This document shows, piece by piece, positions 30,901-41,009 of a stretch of 64,000 nucleotides of DNA. Position 1 is the stretch's first letter, and each line of letters begins with the position of its first letter. Below the pieces are notes generated by a model. The model searched no databases and was not told the DNA's origin. It saw only the letters and a program-made list of their open reading frames with translations. Source of the stretch: Lichina pygmaea (taxonomy: Eukaryota > Ascomycota > Lichinomycetes > Lichinales > Lichinaceae); NCBI GenBank assembly GCA_963422465.1, contig OY730174.1, forward strand, positions 2,568,914 through 2,632,913, written 5' to 3'. The position numbers and the translations under genes are program-made.

Positions 30901-33178
30901 ATCGACGATGCCGGGGTGGTGCCCCGAGAGGCGACCGCAGACCGGCCAGGGGTCCCGTCCTTGTGTTCGCCGTCGCCGCCGAAATCGCTGTCGTCGTGAC
31001 CAAGATCGCCGAGCTCGGCGAAGAGCGTCTGGTTGTTCAAGCCGCCGGCCGCGTTCCCGGAGCAGGTGACGACGCTCGCGGGCGAGTTCTTGACGCTGCC
31101 GGGGCTGCTGTCGGCCAACGCTGCCTCGCCGCCACTCCTCGAGCGACGGAAGGCACCGCTCCGGTTCACGCGAAGCCGATAGCGCTGTTGGGGTGGACCG
31201 GGCGCCGTCCGGTTCCGCGCGCCATCGTCCTCGTCGCCTGACGTCGACGCGGTGCTGGCGAAGGAGTCCCGCCGCGTCAGCCGCGGCGGTGGCATGCCGG
31301 CGCCAGGACGAGGGCGAGGACGCAGCGTGCCGGCCGTGTGAAGAGCGGCTTCCGTCTCGGTATCGTCGCCGCTGTCGCCGTCGAGGCTCTCGGCGCCGGT
31401 CTCGAAGGCGTCGTTCTCGGTGGTCGTGCCTTCCCTTTCGGTGGCCGTCTCGAACGCGTCGCTGTTGTACGCGGCCGAGTCTTGCGGGTCCTCGATGCTC
31501 CTGAGCACTCGGTCCGGCTGGGGCGAGGTCTGGTCGAACGAGCGCGGAACGGCGGCCCGAGTCGGGCTCGTGCCGTCGGCGTGATCTTCCCACTCGGGAT
31601 CGTCGTCGACGACGAGGACGTCGCTGGTGCCGCTCCTTCCGGCTCCCAGCAGGTTCGGTCGCGGGGGTCTCTTGAAGCCGTCCTTGTCTTGCGCGGCCTT
31701 CCGTCGCTTGGCCGTGTTGCCGGGGGTGTTGCCCAGCCCGGCCTCGCTGCGCCGCACTTCGACCTCGTCTCGGGCGTCCTGGAGCATGCGGCGCAGTTCG
31801 AGCTTCTCGGACTTTTCCCGGTGGATGGTGCCCTTGAGGTTCTGGATCATGCGGTGCGCGTGGTGCAGCGAGCTCTTGAGGGTCTCGCTCTCGAGCACGC
31901 TGTGCCTCGGCGTGCCCTTGGTCGGCGACGGCGGGGGCGATCCGTCCGGCGTGGTCATGCCCAGGTCGGCATCCAGGTCCCCCTCGTCCGCGGAGCTCGA
32001 CGGACCGGCCTCGTCGAGGGCTGCGCGAGCCGCGATGGCCCTTGCGAGCTCCTGGTTCTGGCCGATGAGCTCGCGCACCTTGGTCCGCAGCTGGTCGTTG
32101 TCCCTGTCCGAATGCGAAGCGGTCTTGCGAAGGTTCGCCGCCTCGGCGTCGTGATGCTTGACGAAGGCGACATGTTTCTCGGTAAGGTTCTCGTGGGCGG
32201 CCTTGAGGTCGTCGAACTCGGCGAGGACCGCGGCCCTTTCGGTGGCGTTCGCTTTCACGGCGTGGCTCAGCTTCTGCTCCCGGTCTGCGGCCTCCTTGGC
32301 CGCGGCCATGAGCTCGTGCGTCCGGGCTTCGAGGTCCCAGTTCTCCTCCCGATATCGTTGCTCGTTCTCGTCCAGATGCCGGACGTGGCGCTTGAGGAGG
32401 TCGATCTCGTCTTCCGCGCTCGACCGTGCCACGTTCGCGGCCTTGAGATTCTCTTCCTTCTGCGCCAGTTCGGCCTGGAGATTCCGGACCTGCACCAGCA
32501 GCGACGTTCCGATCTCGGTGGCGAATTCAATGTCGTAGACGCGGCCCGAGGGCTGGTTCCGAGATCTTCTCGACGGCGCCGTGCTCTTCGACGGCGAGGC
32601 TGATGGCCGGCTCGCGAAGATCGAGGGTTCGTACTACACCGCTCCTGGTCAGTCACCTGCGACGCTCGAGGTGAAAGTCGCATCTGACGTACGTGATCAT
32701 CCGAGCCATCTTCGTCGGTGTGAGTCGCGTGCGATCGGGGGCCGATGAACGACCTCGCGCTGTCCTTGACGATATCCTTGTACTCGGCCTCGATGTCCGC
32801 GAGTTTCTGCCGCAGCTCGGGGCCTATCTCGGTGTCTGCCTGCCTCCTCTCGACCTCGGTGAGCTGGTCCGAGAGGGTCTTTCGCTGCTGAACGAGACTG
32901 GTCCCGAGCCTCGATGCCTCCTCGATCCGGCGGTTCGTCTCGGCCAGATGCGCCTCCAAGGCCCGCTTCGCTTGCGCCGGTGAGGACGACGGGCTGAGAC
33001 TGAATCTCTGCGTGTCGAAGTGAGAGAAGCGCTGGGAGAAGTGAGCGCCGGTCGACTGCGCCGAGACGAAGGGGTCGTCATCGTCTCTCTGGGCCCCGTT
33101 CCGCTTTGGCTCGGCCGGTGGATCCTGATCGTCCGGGACCCTGGTGGCCCATACCGACCGGGCGGCGTCTTGGGCCAT
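27910..33178 (-). CDS. ApsA/Num1-type cortical dynein anchor (coiled coil plus PH domain)
   Basis: Three exons (33178-32693, 32633-28322, 28004-27910) give about 1630 residues. ApsA (Aspergillus) and Num1 (yeast) sit at the cell cortex, bind PI(4,5)P2, capture dynein for nuclear positioning and tether mitochondria. The N-terminal half is coiled coil (ALEAHLAETNRRIEEASRLG onward; again from VRNLQAELAQKEENLKAANV). The first intron joins SDDH to YEPSIFASRPASP, a stretch typical of ApsA. A long disordered Ser/Thr/Pro/Asp-rich middle follows. The PH domain is at about residues 1260-1375, with GEYLWKYTRKAGRPD, RRFFWVHPYTRTLYWSEKDP and TWFNALSYLLL. The last intron (28005-28321, donor GTGAGT) restores the conserved end ENVRACCDG-RHDVGSL; without it the frame would run on into low-complexity sequence. 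The frame count closes exactly. Confidence 0.92.
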
Positions 33179-33840
33179 GGCAAGTGAGACCGATCCGCTT
33201 CTAGGTCGGCCCCGTCGGTCGCATGACTCTGAAAAGTAGACGTGTTAGCGGTCTAGACCGAAGGAAGGCGGTGCTGTGTGGCGAGAGCTGCAGCGAGAGC
33301 CCTCGAGCTCACGCTCAGATTGCTCGACCTCGACCTGGACATGGCAGACTTGCCTTCGACAACACGAGCCAGGGAGTGTGAAATCAATGCTATGTTCTCT
33401 CTCCGGTACGGTATCGCGCATGGAAGTTGTGATCAGATACTCACACGAGCGTGCGGAGTTTGACGTGTTGTGTTGTCTCCGGCCAGTACCGAAGTAAATA
33501 ATACCCGGTGAAGAGGAGATATTGATACAGTATTGCGAGTGAGGCTTTTCGCGTCTCCTCGCCGCTCAGGGCTGCCCAACGGCATTTGGCAGTGCCTCAA
33601 TCCGGTTTAGCGTCCACCAGCGGAGCCGCTAATTGCCGGTAGCCCACCGGACGCGCCCGGCTATCGTGCCCTCAGATCCACTGTGTCCACGTGACCCACT
33701 CGCTTAGGAGATGTCTGGTAAATTCACAAATTGAGTCTTCGTCCTTCTTGCCGTTATATCACCTGTCATCCACCCAGGAGACCACGTATGAGAACGATAA
33801 CGCCTCGACACATGCTGCGCTGCGGAGACTCTGCTCCTTC
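33179..33840. other. Intergenic, upstream of the ApsA-like gene
   Basis: Contains the ApsA-like gene's promoter. No gene is supported. Short inverted repeats begin to appear near 33610-33655 (for example CCGGT-AGCCC-ACCGG), leading into the hairpin field described separately. Confidence 0.45.
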
Positions 33841-34254
33841 TCTCCACACGGTCCTTGCCGTGTGGAGCAAGCCGTTACCACTTCCCCAGGTAACGAGCTT
33901 GCCCCGATCAACACCGATGGTGTTGATCCACCTTGATATAGCCTCAGCCACGCTCTTTGCTTCTTCTTTGGTGAGTTTCTCTGTACGCGCTGTAGGAAGA
34001 GCAATTCCCGCCTATCAGGATTCCAGGCTGATAGGCTGCTCAGCGAGCACCTGCCAGTTGCGTTGAGCAAGCTCGCACTTGGCCCGGAGGGTGTTGTCTG
34101 TTCTCTGCAGGTGCATCGCCTGGAAACCCCAGAAAGCACTGGCCGTGCAAATTGAAGCCGAGATTGAGGTCTGGCTGCAACGGAAGGAAGTCTGTCCCAT
34201 CAGCCGGTCGGGCGGATTGCTCGCCATCAGCTCTGTCGGCGACGAAAGTCTTCA

Positions 34255-35080
34255 AGGCATGTGTCGCCATCGACACATTGGCCAGAGAATTTCTCCGGTC
34301 ATCTGTCTGTCTTTATTATCCTGGAAACACCAGCGCGCACAGACCGCGCCAATGCAAGCCGAATTTGAACTCTGGCTGCGATGGAAGGAACTCTGCTCCA
34401 TCGACCGGTTTCACAACGGCGTCGTCGATAGCCGTCCGCGGTGAAGCCGTCTGAGGCGAAGACCACGAGGAGTTCCACAAGACATGTGGCTGTCCGTACC
34501 CCGATCAGCTCAGGACCGGCTTGAACTTGACCGAGGACACTGGCCCCATGGTCAGCGGGGGTCTCGGCCTTGGATGCTGACATCTTTGTGTGTGATTTGC
34601 ACAAGATCGTCAAGCTTATACTCTAGAGCCTCTGTGTCCAATCTTTCGGCTCGAGCTGCAAGACTTGTCAGGCCACTCTTGCCGACTGCTTGAGGAGGAT
34701 AGCGGCATCAAACCGCAGGATATCAAGCGATTCCGCCGCCGACTTCTTGGCCAGAAATACATCTCCAGTCATGTGTCTATCCTTATCGGCCAGGGAACCT
34801 CAGGACGCACAGACCATGCAGGTGAAGGTCTAGGAGAAGAAACCCGTTGAGCCAAAGCATTCGTCACAGACCAAGACGCCGTGTCGCCATCGAGGCCTTG
34901 GCCAAATAGACGTCTCCAGTCATCTGTCTATCCTTATCGGCCAGGGACCTCAGGACGCACAGACCGTGCAGGTGAAGGTCTAGGAGAAAAACCCCGTTGA
35001 GCCAAAGCATCCGTCACAGACCAAGACGCCGTGTCGCCATCGACGCCTTGGCCAAATGGACATCTTCAGTCAGCTATTGA
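34255..35080. repeat. Degenerate tandem repeat, unit about 145-150 bp
   Basis: Units share a core reading TGTCGCCATCGA, then CTTGGCCA, CTCCAGTCATCTGTCTATCC, CAGGACGCACAGACC and GTGAAGGTCTAGGAGAA. Copies start near 34262, near 34735, at 34890 and at 35036 (the last partial). The two central copies are nearly identical. The oldest copy is interrupted by unrelated sequence. A related pair at about 34130-34200 and 34345-34405 encodes similar peptides on the plus strand (GAGATTGAGGTCTGGCTGCA against GAATTTGAACTCTGGCTGCG). No function is recognised. Confidence 0.7.
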
Positions 35081-35283
35081 AACGTATCTTGTCAACAAGA
35101 TACCCAGCGTCTTTGATGAGTATTTTCATCCTTGACGCATGAGTGACAGGTGGCACCGCCACCTGTATGATGTGGTCTTTGACCAAAGCGGCACCTCCAC
35201 TTCTCGGCCTGCCAGTGCTGGCCGCGGTTTGAAATATGATTATTTCGCCTGTCGGTTGAGCTTGTTTTGGGCCGAAGGAGCCC

Positions 35284-35309
35284 TGTCTGTGACAAGCTTG
35301 TCACAGACA
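35284..35309. repeat. 26-bp perfect palindrome
   Basis: The two 13-base halves TGTCTGTGACAAG and CTTGTCACAGACA are exact reverse complements with no spacer, centred on a HindIII-type AAGCTT. It lies within the hairpin field. Confidence 0.95.
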
Positions 35310-35745
35310 AAGTTGATGTTGTCATACCATCATGGTCGGCCATGATGGGTGCCCACCAAAGTCTTGGTCGAAGAGATATCTTCGGTCAACTGCCTGCCAG
35401 TGCAGGCCATGCATCTCGACAAGGATATCATGCCTAGCCATGAGGACAGCACGGTAGATCAGCCACTTCCAGCAACACCGGAGAGACCTGATGGGCAACT
35501 GGGAACATTTCGCCATTCGAAAATAGGAGCTCACACTAGCTTTCATCAGAGGTGCCTCTCCAGCAGAGATACTGTGAAGAGCTGTCTGTGGCTTACTAAC
35601 TCTGGCTGTTGCGCCCGCGAGAGGTTGGAAGAGGTGCCCGCGGCCCATGGGGTTGCCGTCCAATAAGCGATCCAAGGCGTGACTCGGCGTCGGCGAGTTT
35701 GGAGGGACCAGACGTTGGCCGCAAAGCCAGAACTGTGGGTCGGAG

Positions 35746-36327
35746 GTCTGGGCTTCAAGGATGGCGTCGATGCAATAGCTGGCGCCCATGTGATGAGCGC
35801 CCAGCTTCTGGTGCTCGACAGGCGTGTTCAACGGGGCCCGTCAGTTGGGAGGTACCAGTGTCGCGTCGCCGATGGCAACCTCGGACCTGCCGGAGGTCTC
35901 GGCTTCAAGGACGGCGTCGATGAAACAACTGATGTTCATGTGATAAGCGTCCAGCTTCTGGTGGTTGACTGGCGTGTTCGATGGAGCCTGCCACTGCGGT
36001 GGGGAGGGGGGTAGCGTTCGGTCGCCGAAGGCTGTCCCGGACCTGTTGGAGGTCTGGGCTTCAAGCACGGCGTCGATGAAACGGCTGATGTTTATGTGAT
36101 GAGTGTCCAGCTTCTGGTGGTTGACTGGCGTGTTCGATGGAGCCTGCCACTTCGGTGGGGAGGGGGGTAGCGTTCGGTCGCCGAAGGCCGTCCCGGACCT
36201 GTTGGAAGTCTGGGCTTCAAGAATGGCGTCGATGAAATGGCTGGCGCTCATATGATGAGCGCCCAGCTTCTGGTGGTTGACCGGCGTGTTGAGTGGAGCT
36301 TGCGGTAGCTCGTCAGAGAAGTGAAGA
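35746..36327 (-). repeat. Frame-preserving 150/156-bp tandem repeat (52-codon unit)
   Basis: Copies of a unit starting GTCTGGGCTTCAAG (plus strand) begin at 35746, 35896, 36052 and 36208, with spacings of 150, 156 and 156 bp, all multiples of three. On the minus strand the same frame runs through every copy and gives a 52-residue repeat with NTPVNHQKL, HHM, FIDA(I/V)LEAQTS and FGDRTLPPSPP. Only one stop interrupts it: a TGA between the two most downstream copies, where the other copies have TGG. The divisible-by-three spacing suggests past selection on a repeat protein. I know of no protein family with this repeat. Flanking frames on the same strand carry other repeats, so any gene here is probably degraded. 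Confidence 0.65.
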
Positions 36328-36348
36328 GCAGTCATATCCATGACGGTC

Positions 36349-37000
36349 ATGGAACGATGGACAGGATGTGTTCGGGGGTAGTTGGTGGCTGTGGAGTGGA
36401 TGTTGGCAATATTGAAGCCCTATCCACGACGGCAGCGACTTTGCGGTGGCATTTCAGAGAGAGGAAGGGTGGTCGTGCCGATGACGCCCATGGGCTTGTG
36501 GCTGTTCTTCTGAAACTTGAAGAACAGCACGGCCATGGGCTCGTGGCTGTTCTTCTGACAATGAAGGGTGTCCACCTCCATCATGGCCATGACTGTCATC
36601 GAACGATGGGCAAGATGTGGTTGAGGTATTTGGAGGCTGTGGAGTGGATGTTGGCGATATCGATGCCATACCCACGACGGCCACAACCTTGCGGCAGCTC
36701 TTCGGAGAGATGAAGAGCAGCCATGTCCATGACGGGCATGGGCTTGCGGTACTTCTTCTGAAAATGAAGAACAGCACGGCCATGGGCTTGCGGTAGCTGT
36801 TTTGAAAAATGAATAGTGGCTATGTCCGTCACCGCTATAACTGTTATCGAACGATGGGCAAGATGTGGCTGAGGTATTTGGTGGCCGTAGAAGAGATTTT
36901 GCCAATATTGAAGCCATATCGGTGACGGCCACGACTGTTATCAAATGAAGAGCAAGGTGAGCTTTTGAGGGGTTTGGTGGCGGTGGAGTGGCTATTGGCA
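36349..37000. repeat. 248-bp tandem repeat with internal subrepeats
   Basis: A core reading ATCGAACGATGGGCAAGATG, followed by GAGGTATTTGG and a GGCTGTGGAGTGGATGTTGG-type segment, occurs at about 36349, 36597, 36845 and (diverged) 36939. The first three copies are 248 bp apart. Between cores sits a smaller repeat of about 60 bp (CATGGGCTTG, TTCTTCTGAAA and AATGAAGAACAGCACGGC) present two or three times. Because 248 is not a multiple of three, reading frames change from unit to unit, unlike the neighbouring 156-bp array. Confidence 0.65.
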
Positions 37001-37152
37001 ATTTCGAATTGAAATGTGCTTTTCAATGTTGAGATGTTGGAGCGTGGGCTTACTACAGTCGCACTAGCAATATCTGCGGCGTCACAGACAACGACCGCTG
37101 TTACGATCAGCCCAATAGCTACAGAAGGGAAACAAACAACAACCGCCGACAT
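36844..37152 (-). CDS. Possible remnant of a secreted or membrane repeat protein
   Basis: A 102-codon frame starts with Met and a long hydrophobic stretch (SAVVVCFPSVAIGLIVTAVV, then CDAADIASA) that could be a signal peptide. It then passes into repeat-derived sequence (IANSHSTATK, IGKISSTATK) and stops at the end of a repeat unit. It lies divergent from the broken F-box gene, 92 bp apart. Repeat units of the 156-bp and 248-bp arrays continue downstream on the same strand, so this may be the 5' end of a decayed repeat-protein gene. It could equally be chance. Confidence 0.25.
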   Translation of the reverse strand: MSAVVVCFPSVAIGLIVTAVVVCDAADIASATVVSPRSNISTLKSTFQFEIANSHSTATKPLKSSPCSSFDNSRGRHRYGFNIGKISSTATKYLSHILPIVR

Positions 37153-37244
37153 AAGCAGGTGGGACCCTGCTGGGTAGTGTTATCCCAAGTGATACACACC
37201 CAAATGCACGAGCTGGCACGTCTCCACCATCTGGAAGACCATCC

Positions 37245-38712
37245 ATGGCTCGTCTTCACGATCTCCCTGTCGAGCTCATCCTGGAGCTGGACAAATGGCT
37301 TAGCACAAAAGATCTCGTCGCCTTCTGCTGCACCAGCAGCGGTGTCCACCGGGTCTTCAAACAAATCTGGCATCGGTCGATCGATTGGGAATGGGGCGAA
37401 CAGGGTTATTGCCCTCGCATCGACCTTCTGGTCCGCACCATCTTGGAGCGCCCCGAACTGGCTGCTTCCATACAGAATCTACGCTTGGACGGTCCGTCAA
37501 GGCTCAGCATGTGGCCAGGCACGAGGGAGTCCCTATCGGAAACAGACGAAATCGGTACGATGGTAGCCGCCGCTACGGCGCTCTAGCTCCCTCGATCGCA
37601 TTTGTGGGAGAGCGACTTGCGATGTGGCGACAAGGAGGCGTTCATCGTTCTGCTGCTCTCACGTCCCCCCAACCTGCGCCGACTCGAACTGGACAGCGAC
37701 TTCCAAGATCGCGGGCGCTTCATCACCCTCACGTTCTGGGAGGCGCTAGGCTCCACTAGGCCAAGGTCGCCCGTGCTCCCCACCTTTGATCGCCTGCAGG
37801 AGGTGCGTTAATAGATACGACGCCTTCCGATGGATGGACTTTGCTCCGCTCGATGTTAGTATGAACCAGACTAGCGCTGTTCCACCTTCCTTCAGTCGCT
37901 GTTATCGCAACGTCGTTGTCGACAGGGTTCTGGACGGGCTGGCCTCGGAGGGCGCTGCCCACCATATCAACCCTCACCGACCTGGAGTTGCACCATAAAA
38001 ACATTGACCCGGTCAGCCTGGGCCATATCCTGACGAGAACTCCGGCACTCAAGCGACCAGGCTGCGAATTCGTCTATCCCTCTGAGGGCCCCGCTGCAAG
38101 CGTGCTTTGGACTCTACAGCCCTACGAGAAGCCCTGTTGCATGTCGCTACCACGCTAAAGCACATGAGCCTGGATATCTGTTTCTGCCGGTATTGGTGCA
38201 CGCACGAATACACATTGCTTGACCAATGGAGTCCTTGGCAACTAAACTATGAAGTCGAGGTGAGGAGGCAGATCGGGTCTCTGTTCGCATTCGAAAAGCT
38301 CGAGGCCGGGACAGTACCAGTGGCCATCCTTCTTGGCTGTCTCACGGAAAGTGCTCTCGAGCTTGCCGATATTGTGCCTAGCACCGTCCGGACAGTCGAG
38401 CTCAAGGGGAATCTGTCAGAATCGGAAGAGCGGTGGATCCACCCGGTATGGTACAGCCGCCTGTTGCGCTACACCGAACACTGTCTTTGCGGGGCGAGCG
38501 ACGCGGCGGGTCTGAGGCAGATGCTCGACGTGCTGCCGCCCGGCAACTGGGATACGCTCGAGTCGGAAGTACGGAACCTGTTCATGGAAGGCTCGCTGTT
38601 TGAGCTACATCAGGCCGCACCGGGCTGGTCCGGTTACCTTCTGGATGCAGTCTCAAAGTCGGGGGTCAAGGTACGGCTTTCCTTCATCCCCGGATGGAAG
38701 CTGGCATGCTGA
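37245..38712 (+). pseudogene. Broken F-box protein gene
   Basis: The first 113 codons encode a clear N-terminal F-box: LHDLPVELILELDKWLSTKD, then LVAFCCTSSGVHRVFKQIW. In intact form such proteins link Skp1 to a substrate for SCF ubiquitin ligases. The coding sense continues for about 1.47 kb but not in one frame. There is one in-frame TAG at 37584-37586, after which the same frame goes on (RPPNLRRLELDSDF, a leucine-rich-like segment). Frame changes then occur near 37810, near 37950 and near 38110. The last piece, 38107-38712, is a clean 201-codon frame ending WKLAC. The gaps lack convincing GT-AG introns, so I read this as decay by one nonsense change and about three indels and not as splicing. 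It adjoins the repeat locus. Confidence 0.75.
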
Positions 38713-39767
38713 CTCACGGCAGGGACAGCAACCGGGGATGTGATCCCTCACATGGTGCTGGACAGAACAAGCTGAGCACCGGAATCATCCTGATCGATGG
38801 AGCATAGCGTGGGGGGAAAGGGGCGAGGTGATTACGTGCGAGGTACATACGTAGATCATAGCCTGAGCTCAACATGGAGAAAATAGCGATCTAGTGACAG
38901 GGACGATGTTATCAAGTGTCTTCAAGAGTACTGCAGTATTCGTAGTCTCATTGTAATGTCTACGGTTGTAACTCTTGCGTCCTCTTGACGCTGGCCATAC
39001 ACATTCCGTCGGCTCGCTCGAAGGTTCTACTCTTGACTTTGGAGTTGGGGGCAACTCTCATCGACAAGAGACATTAATAATCACGGACAATCGCTGCCGT
39101 ACCCCTTCTTACTTCCGTAACGCCCCTTCAACTCCGGTGCTTGGTGAGCCACTCCACAAGGAGTCACGTATCTCCTCACTGTTGCGGCCGCAGGGCCAGG
39201 GCCGAGCCTGGCTTAGTCAGCATTGTTAGTCAGCTAGACAGGGGGCCATGTAGGCCTCGGGTCCGGGAGGGCGTCAATGATCATCATCTTCTCCCCACTC
39301 AGAGCAGGCCATTGCCTTTTAGCTCCAGCACTCACGCTAAGTGAATCGAGAGTGTCATAGCTCTTGACAGCACCACACAGCAAGTATTTTCAGTCCAAAG
39401 TTCTTTGGTAGCTACGTCTAGCTCTTGGCTACACATTAGTCAGACTACGTCGTAGAGCCCCTGTCGCTGTGTGAGCCACGTCGGTCGGAAACTGACACCT
39501 TGAAAGTTTTGTTCTCACTTGGGGCTGCCACCAGTCTGAAAGCACACGCGGGTAGCGGCAGTAATTGTCCGTGATAATCATCATCACGTAAGCAGAGCTC
39601 GGTCTGATCGAGCATTACATAATACTTATGTACCTTGCATCGTACCGGCACTAACGTACTCCGTACTCGTACGAGCACTCGTAGGCACGGTAGACGGCCA
39701 CCCTGCGACGGCCTGCTCCACGACGGCCATCGACCTTGAGCTTCAGCTTGCCTCAGGATTCGGTGTC
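38713..39767. other. Intergenic, upstream of CWC24
   Basis: No gene is supported. Near 39655-39685, about 90-110 bp upstream of the CWC24 start, is a GTAC-rich stretch (AACGTACTCCGTACTCGTAC). ORFs of 60-85 codons have no recognisable content. Confidence 0.5.
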
Positions 39768-40844
39768 ATGGAGGCTGCAGCAGCTGCCCCCGCCGAGGGC
39801 TCGGACGAGGTCACAGCCGTCTTCAAGAAACGCGCGGCCAAGTCCAAGGCAAGCTTCAGGAAGCGTGCAGCGACGCCCCCGCCGGCTGCTGCAGGCGGCG
39901 ACTCGTCAGACTACTCGACAACGGACGACGAGGCCGGCCGGCGCATCAAGCGCAGACGGAAGAACGCGGGTGTCGTGGCAGCTTCCACCGGTGGATCGAA
40001 AGCCACGGCTGGCTTGGAATCGACGGACATTGCAGCAGACCGGTCGTCGGCGATCGGGTCGACGAACGACGCGACCAAACAGTCGAACTGGTACGACGAG
40101 GACGCCAAGGACGCCCTCAGCGCGAAGAACCTGCTGGGCACGACGAGGACCAAGGCCCCTCCCGGTCCAAGCGACGGCACGTACAAGGGCGCGGCCGGCT
40201 ATCAATCCTTCGTGCAGAAGAACCCCAACGCGCCAAGCAGGCAGATGGGCCCGGTCAAGGCGCCCACGAACATCCGCACCATCACCGTCACAGACTACGC
40301 GCCGGACGTGTGCAAGGATTACAAACTGACGGGCTTCTGCGGCTTCGGAGACAGCTGCAAGTTCCTGCACGCGCGCGAAGACTACAAGCAAGGTTGGGAG
40401 CTGGACCGCGACTGGGAAGTCGGCACCAAGGGAAAGAAGCTGAGAGGCCAGACGGTATCTTCGGCCAACCGCTCGGGTGCCGCCACCGTCGACGACGACG
40501 ACGGCGACGACGACAACTCAGCCGCCGAGGACGCCATGCTCGAGAACATCCCCTTCGCGTGCGTCGCCTGCAAGAAGCCGTACAAGGACCCGATCGTGAC
40601 GCGATGCGGGCATTACTTCTGCGAGGCGTGCGCCCTGAGACGGTACCGTACCGATCCGTCGTGTCTCGTCTGCGGCGCCGGCACCGGCGGCGTCTTCAAC
40701 GTCGCCAAGAACCTCAAGAAACTGCTGGACCGCAAGCGGGATCGGGCGAGGAAGAGGAGGGAGATGGAGAGAGAGGACGGCGGCGATGGCGTCACGGACG
40801 AGGAGGATGACGACGGAGATGGAGCGGACGATGACGACGAATGA
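39768..40844 (+). CDS. CWC24: Cwc24 / RNF113-type splicing factor (CCCH and RING)
   Basis: A single exon of 358 residues. Cwc24 joins the Bact spliceosome and protects the 5' splice site before the first catalytic step; the human RNF113A counterpart is also a ubiquitin ligase. A CCCH zinc finger at about residues 182-201 (CKDYKLTGFCGFGDSCKFLH; spacing C-x8-C-x5-C-x3-H) is followed by the invariant YKQGWELDRDWE. The RING finger is at about residues 265-305 (CVACKKPYKDPIVTRCGHYF, CEAC, CLVCG). The N-terminus is basic and Ser-rich with a KQSNWYDED segment typical of the family. The C-terminus is acidic (Asp/Glu/Gly). It ends only about 165 bp from the end of the convergent Ku70 gene. Confidence 0.95.
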   Translation: MEAAAAAPAEGSDEVTAVFKKRAAKSKASFRKRAATPPPAAAGGDSSDYSTTDDEAGRRIKRRRKNAGVVAASTGGSKATAGLESTDIAADRSSAIGSTNDATKQSNWYDEDAKDALSAKNLLGTTRTKAPPGPSDGTYKGAAGYQSFVQKNPNAPSRQMGPVKAPTNIRTITVTDYAPDVCKDYKLTGFCGFGDSCKFLHAREDYKQGWELDRDWEVGTKGKKLRGQTVSSANRSGAATVDDDDGDDDNSAAEDAMLENIPFACVACKKPYKDPIVTRCGHYFCEACALRRYRTDPSCLVCGAGTGGVFNVAKNLKKLLDRKRDRARKRREMEREDGGDGVTDEEDDDGDGADDDDE

Positions 40845-41009
40845 CGGTTGTGACGGAGGAGTCACACCCTCCCAGGCAAAGCAGCACCGCCACTCGTCCA
40901 CTCCATCCCGGAAACCCAACACGACGCCAATTCAGTCGCCCACCCGTCCTCTTCCCCAAAGAGAGCCAAACCAGACGCCAGTTCGGCAGCGGCGAAAAAG
41001 ACATCAATC

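Larger units (their letters stand above)
33842..35409. repeat. Field of short perfect hairpins
   Basis: At least eleven perfect inverted repeats with short loops fall in about 1.6 kb: 33842-33867 (10-bp arms), 33873-33895 (7), 33906-33928 (10), 34011-34035 (8), 34260-34279 (8), 34379-34403 (7), 35084-35103 (9), 35146-35166 (9), 35284-35309 (13, no loop), 35327-35348 (9) and 35394-35409 (6). Several weaker ones lie between, such as CGAAGA-GATA-TCTTCG near 35369. No gene is apparent. The arms differ in sequence from one hairpin to the next, so this is not one repeated palindrome. I did not see a similar density elsewhere in the window by eye. Confidence 0.6.

Noticed and set aside
28938-32603. 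Long plus-strand frames (up to 487 codons) opposite the ApsA-like gene
   Set aside because: GC-rich codon bias in the true gene leaves the opposite strand open. Composition is Arg/Ala/Gly-rich with no domain.
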